This document shows positions 54,545 to 63,230 of a DNA stretch of 64,000 nucleotides, in pieces. The stretch covers positions 658,234-722,233 of the forward strand of contig NZ_LMFQ01000024.1 in the NCBI RefSeq assembly GCF_001426905.1. Direction: 5' to 3'. Within the stretch, counting starts at the first letter, position 1. Every line of letters begins with the position of its first letter. The notes beneath the pieces are model-generated. The model was not told where the DNA came from and searched no databases. It saw nothing but the letters and a program-made list of their open reading frames with translations. The position numbers and the translations under genes were made by a program. Source of the DNA: Caulobacter sp. Root1455. Its GTDB lineage: Bacteria > Pseudomonadota > Alphaproteobacteria > Caulobacterales > Caulobacteraceae.

Positions 54545-57052
54545 CTAGCTGGCCGCGCTGAGCGACGCCGCCCGCGACTTCATCCGCGCTCGCGCCAAGG
54601 CCTCCAGCAACTGAGCGGGGCGCACGGGCTTGGACAGGTGGAGATCGGCGCCCACCGCCTTGGCGGCCGAGACGTGCTCCTCCATGGCGTTGGCGGTCAG
54701 CATGATCAACAGCACCGGCGGCGCGGCGGCGGCGGCTTCGCGCTCGCGGATCAGGCGGGTGGCGGTCAGGCCGTCCATCACCGGCATCTGCATGTCCATC
54801 AGGATCGCGTCGAACGCGCCGGGCGCGAAGGCGTCCAGCGCCGCCTGGCCGTCCTCGACCACGGTCAGGACCACGTCGAACGGCTGAAGGATGATCTCGA
54901 CGACCTTCTGGTTGGTCGGATGATCCTCGGCGACCAGCACCCGCAGGCCCTCCAGCGAGACCTCTTCCTCGTCGTCGGAGACCTCGTCCTCGACGGCGCG
55001 GACGCGCTCCAGCGGCAGGTCGACCTGGAAGATCGCCCCCCGGCCCAGCACGGCGCGGGCGTCGATGCGGCCGCCCATCATCTCGGCCAGGGCCGCGCAG
55101 ATCGACAGCCCCAGGCCGGTGCCGCCGAACTGGCGGGTGATCGACTGGTCGGCCTGGACGAAGCGCTTGAACAGCCGGCGGCGGACCGAGTCGTCGAAAC
55201 CGACGCCGGTGTCGCTGACGATGAAGCTCAGACCGTCGGCCGCGCGCTCGACGCTCAGCGCCACCTCGCCCAGGGTGGTGAACTTGACGGCGTTGGCCAG
55301 CAGGTTGTTGAGAATCTGGCTGATGCGCCCGCCGTCGCCCAGATAGCTGCCCGCGACGCCCGGCTCGATCGACCACTTGAAGGTCAGGTCCTTGGCCTCG
55401 GCCGCGGCGCGGTGCAGCTCGGCGACCCCACCGACCAGGGTGGCCAGGTCGAACGGCGCCGGGGTCAGCTGGAACTGGCCGGCCTCGATCTTGGAGACGT
55501 CGAGGATGTCGCCGAGCACCTGCTCCAGCAGGCGGCCCGATGAGGTGACCAGGGCGGCCAGCTCGCGGCGGCGCTCGGGATCGGCCTCTACGGCCAGCCG
55601 GTCGCCGATGGCGATGACGCCGTTCAGGGGCGTGCGCAGCTCGTGGGACATGTTGGCCAGGAACACCGACTTGGCCTGGTTGGCGCGTTCCAGTTCGGCG
55701 GTGCGCTCGGCGACCCGCTCCTCCAGCGAGCGCAGCAGCTCGATATTGCCGTCGCGCTGTCTGCGCAGGGTCCGGGCCAGGGCCCCGATCTCGTCCGTGC
55801 GGTCCTCGATCGGCTCGGCCTTGCTGACATCGCCGGCGCCGTGGGCGTCGGCCAGCACCCGCAGCGGCCGTTCGACCGTGATGCGCATCACCCGATACAG
55901 CAGCGCCACCTGGATGATCACGCCCAGCACGCCGAACAGCAGCACCCACGAGGCCGTCTTGACCGCCGACCACACCAGGTCGTCGGACGGGAAGCTCATC
56001 AGGAAGTACCAGTCGGGCTCCTTGAGCCGGCCGTAGGCGACGACCCGGTCGCCGCTGTTTAGGGCGCCGGCGTCGGCGCCGATCACGCGGATCTGGCGGA
56101 CCACGTCGGCGACGCGTTCCTGGGCCTGGGCGCGCACCAGGGTCTGAGCGTCGACGACGCCGTTCTTGGCCAGGCCGGGGGCGGCGATCAGCTCGCCGTC
56201 CGACGAGACGATCATGTTGCGCCCGCCCGGCAGGGAATCCTCGACGGCCCGCAGCAGGTAGGAGTCCAGCGACAGGCTGGCGCCCCAGGCGCCCAGCTGC
56301 TTGCCGCGATAGTCGAAGGGGGTCATGCAGGCCGAGTTCAGGCCTCGGCCGCTGGGATCCGACAGCACCTTGCGCAGCTTGGTGCATTTCATCACCCGCT
56401 GGGGATTCTGCTGCGGCAGCGTCAGGAGGGTCATTTCCTCGCCGCTGACATCGAAGGTCGGCGGGGCCTTCTGGCGGTAGTAGGTCAAGCGGTCCGGGCG
56501 CCGCGGGGCGAACATCACCAGCCGCGTGTCGGGCGTGAAGAAGTAGAAGTTGTCGTAGCGATTCAGCTCGGCCTCGCCGGTGTGCGAGACCACCTGCACG
56601 GCGGCCAGGAACAGCGCCTTCTGCTGTTGGGTCAGCGTGTCGGCGTCGCGCAGATAGCCGCCGACGCCGTAGGTGTAGTCGCCGGCGGCCATTCCACCGT
56701 CATAGAGGGCGTCGCTGGTGCGCCGCGTGCCGTCGCCGAACTTGGGGAACTGGGCGTCGAACTCGCGGTCCACCGTGGCCGGGTCGATCGCCGCCAGGCG
56801 GCGGGCCAGGGAGTCGGAAGCCGCCTCCTGCACCTTCACCAGGTCGGAGAACAACCGGTCCTCGGTCTTGACCCGCTCGGCGGCGTATTCGGCCAGATGG
56901 CGCATCTGGGCGTCGGCGGCGGCGCGCTGCACGAAGACGAAGGTCGCGGCCGTGGCCACGCCCGTCACCGCGATGGACAGGATCGCGACGATCGCCAGCA
57001 GCCGCCGCGCAAGGGGCGACGTGACGTCGGCAATGGCTCTCCGCTTCTTCAC
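54545..57052 (-). CDS. hybrid sensor histidine kinase with receiver domain
   Basis: An 835-residue membrane kinase. TM1 is near 14-36 and TM2 near 352-372; the periplasmic part between is a Cache-like sensor (WYFLMSFPSDDL before TM2). A HAMP segment follows (ERPLRVLADAHGAGDV), then a coiled coil, HisKA with His470 (ANMSHELRTPLNGV), HATPase (NNLLANAVKF; DTGVGF; GTGLGLSI), an acidic linker (EDEVSDDEEEV), and a receiver domain with Asp753 (ILMDMQMPVMDG). The start is set at the GTG at 57052; a longer TTG form is possible. Divergent from icd; ligand unknown. Confidence 0.93.
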   Translation of the reverse strand: MKKRRAIADVTSPLARRLLAIVAILSIAVTGVATAATFVFVQRAAADAQMRHLAEYAAERVKTEDRLFSDLVKVQEAASDSLARRLAAIDPATVDREFDAQFPKFGDGTRRTSDALYDGGMAAGDYTYGVGGYLRDADTLTQQQKALFLAAVQVVSHTGEAELNRYDNFYFFTPDTRLVMFAPRRPDRLTYYRQKAPPTFDVSGEEMTLLTLPQQNPQRVMKCTKLRKVLSDPSGRGLNSACMTPFDYRGKQLGAWGASLSLDSYLLRAVEDSLPGGRNMIVSSDGELIAAPGLAKNGVVDAQTLVRAQAQERVADVVRQIRVIGADAGALNSGDRVVAYGRLKEPDWYFLMSFPSDDLVWSAVKTASWVLLFGVLGVIIQVALLYRVMRITVERPLRVLADAHGAGDVSKAEPIEDRTDEIGALARTLRRQRDGNIELLRSLEERVAERTAELERANQAKSVFLANMSHELRTPLNGVIAIGDRLAVEADPERRRELAALVTSSGRLLEQVLGDILDVSKIEAGQFQLTPAPFDLATLVGGVAELHRAAAEAKDLTFKWSIEPGVAGSYLGDGGRISQILNNLLANAVKFTTLGEVALSVERAADGLSFIVSDTGVGFDDSVRRRLFKRFVQADQSITRQFGGTGLGLSICAALAEMMGGRIDARAVLGRGAIFQVDLPLERVRAVEDEVSDDEEEVSLEGLRVLVAEDHPTNQKVVEIILQPFDVVLTVVEDGQAALDAFAPGAFDAILMDMQMPVMDGLTATRLIREREAAAAAPPVLLIMLTANAMEEHVSAAKAVGADLHLSKPVRPAQLLEALARARMKSRAASLSAAS

Positions 57053-57257
57053 GCCCTGCTTGTACCTTAAGATCCTCAACAAGGATTTACACGCGGATCA
57101 AAGACTTAGCCCGCGAAACCGGCGTCATCGCAGCTTCGGATCGACCTCGGCTTTCCCCCCGGCCCGCAACAGTCTATAGGCACGCCGTCCGCGCCGCTCC
57201 TTGGCCCTGTGCGCCAAAGAGTCACAGGCGCGCCACCGCGAGAGGAAAGACCCCGCA

Positions 57258-58475
57258 ATGGCCAAGATTAAAGTCGCCAACCCCGTCGTCGACATGGACG
57301 GCGATGAAATGACCCGGATCATCTGGAAGCTCATCAAGGATAAGCTGATCTTCCCGTACCTGGACCTGGAGCTCGACTATTTCGACCTCAGCGTCGAAAA
57401 CCGCGACGCCACCAACGACCAGGTCACGATCGACGCGGCCGAGGCGACCAAGAAGCATGGCGTGGCCGTGAAGTGCGCGACCATCACCCCCGACGAACAG
57501 CGAGTCGCCGAGTTCAATCTGAAGAAGATGTGGAAGTCGCCGAACGGCACGATCCGCAACATCCTGGGCGGCGTGATCTTCCGCGAGCCGATCATCTGCC
57601 AGAACGTGCCGCGCCTGGTGCCGGGCTGGACCCAGCCGATCATCGTCGGCCGCCACGCGTTCGGCGACCAGTACAAGGCCACCGACTTCCTGTTCCCGGG
57701 CAAGGGCACGCTGTCGATCAAGTTCGTCGGCGACGACGGCCAGACCATCGAGCACGAGGTCTACAAGGCCCCGTCGGCCGGCGTGGCCATGGGCATGTAC
57801 AATCTGGACGAGTCGATCCGCGACTTCGCCCACGCCTCGTTCGCCTACGGTCTGGGCCGCGGCTATCCGGTCTACCTCTCCACGAAGAACACGATCCTCA
57901 AGGCCTATGACGGCCGCTTCAAGGACATCTTCCAGGAGATCTTCGACGCCGAATACGCCGACAAGTTCAAGGCCGCCGGCATCCATTACGAGCACCGCCT
58001 GATCGACGACATGGTGGCCTCGGCCCTGAAGTGGTCGGGCGGCTATGTCTGGGCCTGCAAGAACTACGACGGCGACGTGCAGTCCGACATCGTCGCCCAG
58101 GGCTTCGGCTCGCTGGGCCTGATGACCTCGGTGCTGATGACCCCGGACGGCAAGACGGTGGAAGCCGAGGCCGCCCACGGCACCGTCACCCGCCACTACC
58201 GCCAGCACCAGAAGGGCGAGAGCACCTCGACCAACTCGATCGCCTCGATCTTCGCCTGGACCCGGGGTCTGGCGCACCGCGCCAAGCTGGACGACAACCA
58301 GGCGCTGGCCGATTTCGCCCACACCCTGGAAAAGGTCTGCGTCGACACCGTCGAGAGCGGCTTCATGACCAAGGACCTGGCCCTGCTGGTCGGCGACAAG
58401 CAGTCGTGGCTGACCACCGAAGGCTTCCTCGACAAGATCGACGAGAACCTGAAGAAGGCGATGGCTGCGGCCTAG
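57258..58475 (+). CDS. icd: NADP-dependent isocitrate dehydrogenase
   Basis: A 405-residue dimeric isocitrate dehydrogenase of the eukaryote-like subfamily. [14 protein letters not shown] at the start, the substrate loop [19 protein letters not shown] near 95-113, and [27 protein letters not shown] near 290-316 including the coenzyme residues for NADP. It makes 2-oxoglutarate in the TCA cycle. GAGAGGAAAG before the ATG supports 57258. Ends in a clear terminator. Confidence 0.97.
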   Translation: MAKIKVANPVVDMDGDEMTRIIWKLIKDKLIFPYLDLELDYFDLSVENRDATNDQVTIDAAEATKKHGVAVKCATITPDEQRVAEFNLKKMWKSPNGTIRNILGGVIFREPIICQNVPRLVPGWTQPIIVGRHAFGDQYKATDFLFPGKGTLSIKFVGDDGQTIEHEVYKAPSAGVAMGMYNLDESIRDFAHASFAYGLGRGYPVYLSTKNTILKAYDGRFKDIFQEIFDAEYADKFKAAGIHYEHRLIDDMVASALKWSGGYVWACKNYDGDVQSDIVAQGFGSLGLMTSVLMTPDGKTVEAEAAHGTVTRHYRQHQKGESTSTNSIASIFAWTRGLAHRAKLDDNQALADFAHTLEKVCVDTVESGFMTKDLALLVGDKQSWLTTEGFLDKIDENLKKAMAAA

Positions 58476-58498
58476 GCCAGCGATCTTCGAACCTCGCG

Positions 58499-58528
58499 AC
58501 GCCTCCCCAGCAATGGGGAGGCGTTTTG
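58499..58528 (+). terminator. Rho-independent terminator after icd
   Basis: A perfect 10-bp stem, ACGCCTCCCC (58499-58508) with GGGGAGGCGT (58515-58524), 6-base loop, followed by TTT. It is 23 bp after the icd stop. Confidence 0.85.
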
Positions 58529-58582
58529 CGTTTCACGTCCCGCGTTCGGGCGAGACAGCCGCATGCCGCGCATTCCGCGACC

Positions 58583-59572
58583 TCAAGACGGAGCGCTCGG
58601 CGTGCCCCTCGTTGAACCCTCCCTACCGACGCCGTAGAGCGTGGAAAGGCCGAGAAGGCCGCAGTCGGCCTCGAGAACCAGGTAGAGCGGGATGTCCTTC
58701 ATATAGACGTCCATCCGCCCCTTGGCCTCGAAGCGGACCCGGCACAGGTCACGGTCGAAGAGGTCGATCCAGCCCAGAATCATCGGGCTGAAGATGTAGA
58801 CGCCGCTGCGGGCTCCCGCCACCAGCGCCAGATCGCCCGAAACCGCCCCCAGCCAGCCCGAAAACAGCGCGAAGGCTTCACGCGCGCTCGGGTCCTGAGC
58901 GCGCCCCGCCGCGACGAGCTCCCCGAACCCCCCGGTCCGTGGCTCGCGGCCCTCCAGGTGCGCCACGGCGGCCGCGACCTCGAGCAGGCCAGCGTCCGAG
59001 AGCACCCGATCGGCCGATACATAGGGGTTGGCCAGCCGCAGGTGCTCGATGATAGCGGCCTCATGGGCGTTCGCCGCCGCCAGCGCGGCGTGCCCACCTT
59101 CGCTGGCCGTGGCCACCCAGCCCACGAAGCCGTCCGGATTCAGGACCGACACGCCCAGACCGGTGCTCGGCCCCAGGGCCGCCGCCGGCGCCTGCCCCTT
59201 CGGCGGAGCCCCGCCGATCTGCTCCAGGGCTTCCAGTCCCAGCAACGGCATCGCCATGGCGCGCGCGGTGAAGTCATTGACCAGGCGGACATCCGCGACG
59301 CCCAGCCGCTCGGACAGCACGTCCTTGTCGAGGCTCAAGCTTGCATGGGTCACTTTAAGGGTCTTGCCGAAGATCGGTCCAGGCGCCGAAAAGGCCGCCC
59401 CCCGCAGGCGGGGGCCGCCCAGCTTCGACAGCTCCTCGCTCAGGGTCTCGATCAGTTCGTCCAGGGACTCGGCCGCGATCATCTCGATGGTCGCGGGCGG
59501 CTCGCCGGCCTCGATGACGGCGAAGCGCGCGTGGGCTCCGTCTGCGTCGACCAACAGGAACTTATCGGACAC
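58583..59572 (-). CDS. glk: glucokinase-like protein with divergent N-terminal motif
   Basis: A 329-residue sugar kinase of the bacterial glucokinase (Glk) family. RLVNDFTARAMAMPLL holds the catalytic aspartate near 98, LGPSTGLGVSVL the ATP loop near 132, and ASEGGHAAL the metal/substrate motif near 155. The phosphate-1 motif, normally D-I-G-G-T-N-x-R, is D-A-D-G-A-H-A-R at the N terminus. It would phosphorylate glucose for the Entner-Doudoroff route, if active. GAGG stands 5 bp before the GTG at 59572; a GTG two codons earlier is the alternative. It stands alone, without edd or zwf next to it. Confidence 0.82.
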   Translation of the reverse strand: MSDKFLLVDADGAHARFAVIEAGEPPATIEMIAAESLDELIETLSEELSKLGGPRLRGAAFSAPGPIFGKTLKVTHASLSLDKDVLSERLGVADVRLVNDFTARAMAMPLLGLEALEQIGGAPPKGQAPAAALGPSTGLGVSVLNPDGFVGWVATASEGGHAALAAANAHEAAIIEHLRLANPYVSADRVLSDAGLLEVAAAVAHLEGREPRTGGFGELVAAGRAQDPSAREAFALFSGWLGAVSGDLALVAGARSGVYIFSPMILGWIDLFDRDLCRVRFEAKGRMDVYMKDIPLYLVLEADCGLLGLSTLYGVGREGSTRGTPSAPS

Positions 59573-59779
59573 GGACACCTCACTGGCTGCGGGGACGCAC
59601 GCCTTGAGAAACTCGCGTTCCCCCGCCTAGGCAGGGAGGGTGGCTTTCGAACATGGCCTGGGCAACGCGCGTAACGTCGCACCGCCCCCTCGCCGCGACG
59701 TCCCCCTGGAGGCGAGACACCTTGCCGGGGGCGGGGGAATAGGATGTCTTGCCGCCTTAACCTTTCGCGCGGGGCGGCG

Positions 59780-60358
59780 ATGACAGTTCAAAAGCGGATC
59801 TGGGACCTGATCGTCCTGGCCATCTTCGTCTTCGCCGCCGCCTTCGCCACCGCCCCCTGGTTCGCCTTCCGCGCCCTGAAGGCCGCCGCCCAGTACGAGG
59901 ACGTGCAGGCGATCGGCGAACTGGTCGACTTCCCGGCGGTCCGCGGCAGCCTGACCGCCGAGCTGAACGACAAGACGCCGGCCGCCGCCGCTCCGGCCGA
60001 GCCGCCGTCGATCTGGCGCGACCCGCTCGGCGTCTTCAAGCGGGCCATCGCGCCGATCGCCCCGCCCGAACCCAAGGTCGACCGCTACCTGACCATCCAG
60101 GGCCTGTCGGCCCTGACCCGAGGCTACGCGCCGGGCGGAGCGCCGCCCGCGCCGCCCAAGCCGGCCACGACCATGGACAAGGCCAAGGCCGCCGTGGCCG
60201 GTCCGCACGCCACCATCGCCTACTGGGACCCCAACCGGGTGCGCATCAGCGTCAAGCGCCCCGGCCAGCCGTCAAAGACGACGGTCTTCACCTTCCGGCG
60301 CGACAAGCTGTTCACCTGGCGGCTGGTGCACATCCGCCTGCCCGCGGACGAGCGCTAG
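59780..60358 (+). CDS. DUF2939 family membrane-anchored protein
   Basis: A 192-residue protein with one N-terminal hydrophobic anchor (LIVLAIFVFAAAFATAPWFAF), then ALKAAAQYEDVQAIGELVDFPAVRGSL, typical of DUF2939. A Pro/Ala-rich linker at 75-85 and 125-140 is followed by a beta-rich end (VRISVKRPGQPSKTTVFTFRRDKLFTWRLV). The bulk should be periplasmic. Function unknown. The ATG at 59780 with GGGGCGGCG upstream is preferred over 59744. Confidence 0.82.
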   Translation: MTVQKRIWDLIVLAIFVFAAAFATAPWFAFRALKAAAQYEDVQAIGELVDFPAVRGSLTAELNDKTPAAAAPAEPPSIWRDPLGVFKRAIAPIAPPEPKVDRYLTIQGLSALTRGYAPGGAPPAPPKPATTMDKAKAAVAGPHATIAYWDPNRVRISVKRPGQPSKTTVFTFRRDKLFTWRLVHIRLPADER

Positions 60359-60453
60359 GCCCCGCCCAGGCAAAGCCCTCACAGGCCGGGGATAACTCCG
60401 CCTCGGTCCACAGGAACATTCGCAGAACAAAGCTTGATTTCGCGGGGCCGTTT

Positions 60454-60472
60454 GGTGATTAGGTTAATCACC
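60454..60472. promoter_or_regulatory. palindromic operator candidate
   Basis: GGTGATTAGGTTAATCACC has perfect 7-base arms around AGGTT. It is 148 bp before the small gene at 60620. The site is unusually AT-rich for this genome. Confidence 0.35.
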
Positions 60473-60491
60473 CGGTTTGCCGGGGATTCCG

Positions 60492-60533
60492 GCCTGCCCC
60501 TCCTGGTTCAGAAGGCCGATTGGAGGGGCAGGC
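60492..60533 (+). ncRNA. strong leader hairpin upstream of small gene
   Basis: GCCTGCCCCTCC (60492-60503) pairs perfectly with GGAGGGGCAGGC (60522-60533) around an 18-base loop. It is 86 bp before the ATG at 60620 and lacks a T-run. It might be a leader element or small RNA; a palindromic TGACGTCA is at 60577-60584. The class is uncertain. Confidence 0.35.
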
Positions 60534-60619
60534 ACCAACCAGCCGCGACGCGGCCCGTTGTGCGTATGGTTTATCCTGACGTCACATGGGTGCGTCAAGC
60601 GCTCATCGAAAGGGGCCTA

Positions 60620-60880
60620 ATGCCCAAGACCTCCCTCGTCGTTCGCGACATCACGATCAATCTCTCCCTTCCTCCGGAAGCCGCAGGTCTGCTGGTTACG
60701 GCGCTGCTGGAGGCACACTGTCAGCGTTCAAAGCCGAGCGAGAACGAGGTGGCATCTCACGTTGAGCAGTCGATGCGTGAGCATGGCGTCGACGTCTGGG
60801 ATCTGCTCTGTCGCGGGGAAACGATTATGTCGATCCTCGGCGCTGCAGCATCACTCGCCCAGCTCGGCGGTTCGAACTAG
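60620..60880 (+). CDS. hypothetical protein (86 aa)
   Basis: An 86-residue protein starting MPKTSLVVRDITINLSLPPEA, then helical (AGLLVTALLEAHCQR; NEVASHVEQSMREHGVDVWDLL; ETIMSILGAAASLAQLGG). AAAGGGGCCTA before the ATG is a good ribosome site; an upstream ATG at 60434 in the same frame would read through a palindrome and a hairpin and is rejected. No family recognised. Lower G+C at its start than the neighbours suggests either regulation or later acquisition. Confidence 0.65.
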   Translation: MPKTSLVVRDITINLSLPPEAAGLLVTALLEAHCQRSKPSENEVASHVEQSMREHGVDVWDLLCRGETIMSILGAAASLAQLGGSN

Positions 60881-60889
60881 GCAAAAAAG

Positions 60890-60920
60890 GGACGCGGCCT
60901 TGGTCGCGTCCTGTTTGCCG
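60890..60920 (+). terminator. possible terminator after 60620-60880 gene
   Basis: GGACGCG (60890-60896) pairs with CGCGTCC (60905-60911), preceded by AAAAAA and followed by TGTTTG. The T-run is weak. Confidence 0.5.
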
Positions 60921-61032
60921 CTCGCCATCGCCAAAAGCGGCTGAACTTTGACCGCCGACCGCAACCGGTGCTATCGACGGCCGGCCCCTTCGGGCGGAGA
61001 CTATCGCGCTTGCGCCCTACCTCGGTAATCCC

Positions 61033-62016
61033 GTGATCCATCTCCTGCTCGACGTGCCGCAGCGGGTCGTGCCGTTCTTCCTGCTGGTCGCGGCGGGCGT
61101 CACCCTGGCTCGGTTGCGGCTGTTCGACGCCCGGATGTCGGCGGGCCTGTCGAACTATGTCTACTGGATCGGCTTTCCGGCCCTGCTGGTGCACTCGCTG
61201 TCGCGGGTCGGCGCGCCCGACCGCGCCCTGGCCCTGGGCCTGGCGACCTACGGCGCCTGCGCCCTGCTGGTCGTGGCCCTGATGGTCGCCATCGGCGTCG
61301 CCCTGCGCTGGACGCGCGAGGAGCGGGCGGGCGGCTCGCTGTCGGCCAGCCTGGGCAACAGCGCCTTCCTCGGCCTGCCGATCGCCGCCGCCGTGCTGGG
61401 CCCCGAGGCCGCCCGTCTTTCGGCCGGCGCGGTCGCGGTGGACTTCGTGGTCGTCGCGGCCGTCGGGGTGGGCCTGCTGGGCTGGGCGGGCGGGCGCTCG
61501 ACCTGGCGCTCGCTGATGCAGGCCCTGCGCAATCCGGTCGTGCTGGCGGCCATGACCGGTTCGGCCATGGCTCTGCTGGGCCTGTCCCTGCCCGGCGTCC
61601 TCGACCGGGCCGTGGCCGCCGCCGCCGCTTCCGGCAGCCCCGTGGCCCTGGTCGCCCTGGGCGTCGCCCTGGGCCTGACGGGCCTTCCGGCAGCCGGAGT
61701 CCCTTGCGAGCCGGCCGAGGGGGAGCCCGCGCCGATCCCGCGCTGGACGCCGATCATCGTCGCGGCCGTCGGCAAGCTGCTGCTCATGCCCGCCCTGGCC
61801 TGGTTCGCCACCGGCCTGGTGGACGCGCCCCTGGCCTTCCGCCTGGGCGCGACCTTGCTGGCCGCCACGCCCACGGCGGTCAACGTCTTCATCCAGACCA
61901 AGGCCTACAGCGTGTTCGAGCGCGGCGGGGCGCGGATCGTGGCTCTGACCACCGCGGTCTCGTGCGTCAGCCTGTCGGCGATCGCGATCCTGCTGGAGCG
62001 ATATGCCGGGACCTGA
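61033..62016 (+). CDS. AEC family transporter
   Basis: A 327-residue membrane protein of the auxin efflux carrier (AEC) family with ten expected helices. FFLLVAAGVTLARLRLFD and LGNSAFLGLPIAAAVLG are hallmark segments of each half, and VNVFIQTKAYSV near the end matches the family's discontinuous helix. Bacterial members export organic acids or similar solutes. The loop near 223-238 is Pro/Glu-rich. The GTG at 61033 is the likely start. Monocistronic. Confidence 0.87.
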   Translation: MIHLLLDVPQRVVPFFLLVAAGVTLARLRLFDARMSAGLSNYVYWIGFPALLVHSLSRVGAPDRALALGLATYGACALLVVALMVAIGVALRWTREERAGGSLSASLGNSAFLGLPIAAAVLGPEAARLSAGAVAVDFVVVAAVGVGLLGWAGGRSTWRSLMQALRNPVVLAAMTGSAMALLGLSLPGVLDRAVAAAAASGSPVALVALGVALGLTGLPAAGVPCEPAEGEPAPIPRWTPIIVAAVGKLLLMPALAWFATGLVDAPLAFRLGATLLAATPTAVNVFIQTKAYSVFERGGARIVALTTAVSCVSLSAIAILLERYAGT

Positions 62017-62086
62017 CCGCGGGCCCGCCGACGGGAAACTTCGCGCGAGTTGACCGTTTTACCGCCACGACAGGTGGAGAAGGTCG

Positions 62087-62452
62087 ATGGCATCCGTCCG
62101 ATACATCGTCACGGACGTCGACGCGGCGGTCGCGTTCTATCGAGACAATCTCGATTTCAAGCTCGACAAGCACAATCCGGGCAAGTTCGCCGCGCTGCTG
62201 CGCGACGACCTGACGCTGTATCTCAGCGCCCCGGGCGCGGGGAGCGGCGGTCAGGCGGGCGGTGATCCGAAGCCGGGCGGGTGGAACCGATTCATGATCG
62301 TCACGACCGACGTCGACGCGCTTATCGAGCGGTTGCGCCGGGCTAATGCGAGATTCCGCGGCGAACTCAGCGAGGGCGGCGCCGGCCGCGCCATCCTGGT
62401 CGAGGATCCATCGGGCAACGTCATCGAGCTGTTCGAGTTCAAGAAGGACTGA
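62087..62452 (+). CDS. VOC superfamily (glyoxalase-like) protein
   Basis: A 121-residue single-module vicinal oxygen chelate protein. SVRYIVTDVDAAVAFYRDNLDFKL at the start, and RAILVEDPSGNVIELFEF at the end, carrying the conserved Glu as probable metal ligand. Two such modules or a dimer form the active site. The function (glyoxalase, dioxygenase or resistance) cannot be told. GTGGAGAAGG precedes the ATG. Overlaps the convergent eutC by 14 bp. Confidence 0.9.
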   Translation: MASVRYIVTDVDAAVAFYRDNLDFKLDKHNPGKFAALLRDDLTLYLSAPGAGSGGQAGGDPKPGGWNRFMIVTTDVDALIERLRRANARFRGELSEGGAGRAILVEDPSGNVIELFEFKKD

Positions 62453-63230
62453 GCCCGACCGCCCGGTTCATGGGCTCCAGGCGCGCGGCCGTGTCGCTCT
62501 CGTCCTTCAGCGCCACCCCGGTCAGGCCCAGCCGCAAGGCCTCGCGGGCGTGCCAGGCCAGCTTGAACGCCGCCGCCGGATAGCTCAGCCCCTCGGCGCG
62601 GATGTTCGAGACACAATTGCGTTCGGCGTCGCTGCGCCCGACCTTCGGGGCGAAGGTGATGTAGGCCCCCAGGCTGTCGGGCGACGACAGGCCGGGCCGC
62701 TCGCCGACCAGCAGGATCACCAGCCGCGCGCCCAGCAGTTCGCCCACCACGTCGCCCAGCGCCACGCGGGCCTGACGGGCGACGACCACCGGAGCCAGCC
62801 GCCAGCCGGCCTCCTCCACCGCCGGCAGCAGAGCCTCGACCAGAGGCGCGGCGTGGGCGTGGACGGCGGTGCTGGACAGGCCGTCGGCGATCACGATCGC
62901 CAGGTCGCAGGCGCCCCGCGTGCGAGCGACCACGGCGGCGCGTCCGGCGTCCGACAGGGTTCGACCCAGGTCCGGCCGGCGCAGATAGGTCGCCCGGTCC
63001 GGGGCGGCGCTGTCGACGATCACCGTCTGCGGGCCCAGGGCTTCGATCGCCGCCGCCGTCGCCTCCGCCGCGAACGGGGCGTGGACCGCGTCCCGGGCCT
63101 GGACGTGGGCCAGGGCGAAGCCCAGCACCTCGGAGGTCGGCAAGCTGGACCCCGTCCGGCCCAGGGCGATGCGGGCCGGGGTGTGGCGGCGCAGGGCGGT
63201 CCAGGGATCGGGCGTGACGGGCGCGCTCAT
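62439..63230 (-). CDS. eutC: ethanolamine ammonia-lyase small subunit
   Basis: A 263-residue light chain of the coenzyme-B12-dependent ethanolamine ammonia-lyase. RIALGRTGSSLPTSEVLGFALAHVQARDAVH and the later VGELLGARLVILLVGERPGLSSPDSLGAYITF and CVSNIRAEGLSY are family blocks. Together with EutB it splits ethanolamine to acetaldehyde and ammonia. Its start overlaps the eutB stop by 4 bp (ATGA). Confidence 0.96.
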   Translation of the reverse strand: MSAPVTPDPWTALRRHTPARIALGRTGSSLPTSEVLGFALAHVQARDAVHAPFAAEATAAAIEALGPQTVIVDSAAPDRATYLRRPDLGRTLSDAGRAAVVARTRGACDLAIVIADGLSSTAVHAHAAPLVEALLPAVEEAGWRLAPVVVARQARVALGDVVGELLGARLVILLVGERPGLSSPDSLGAYITFAPKVGRSDAERNCVSNIRAEGLSYPAAAFKLAWHAREALRLGLTGVALKDESDTAARLEPMNRAVGLSPS

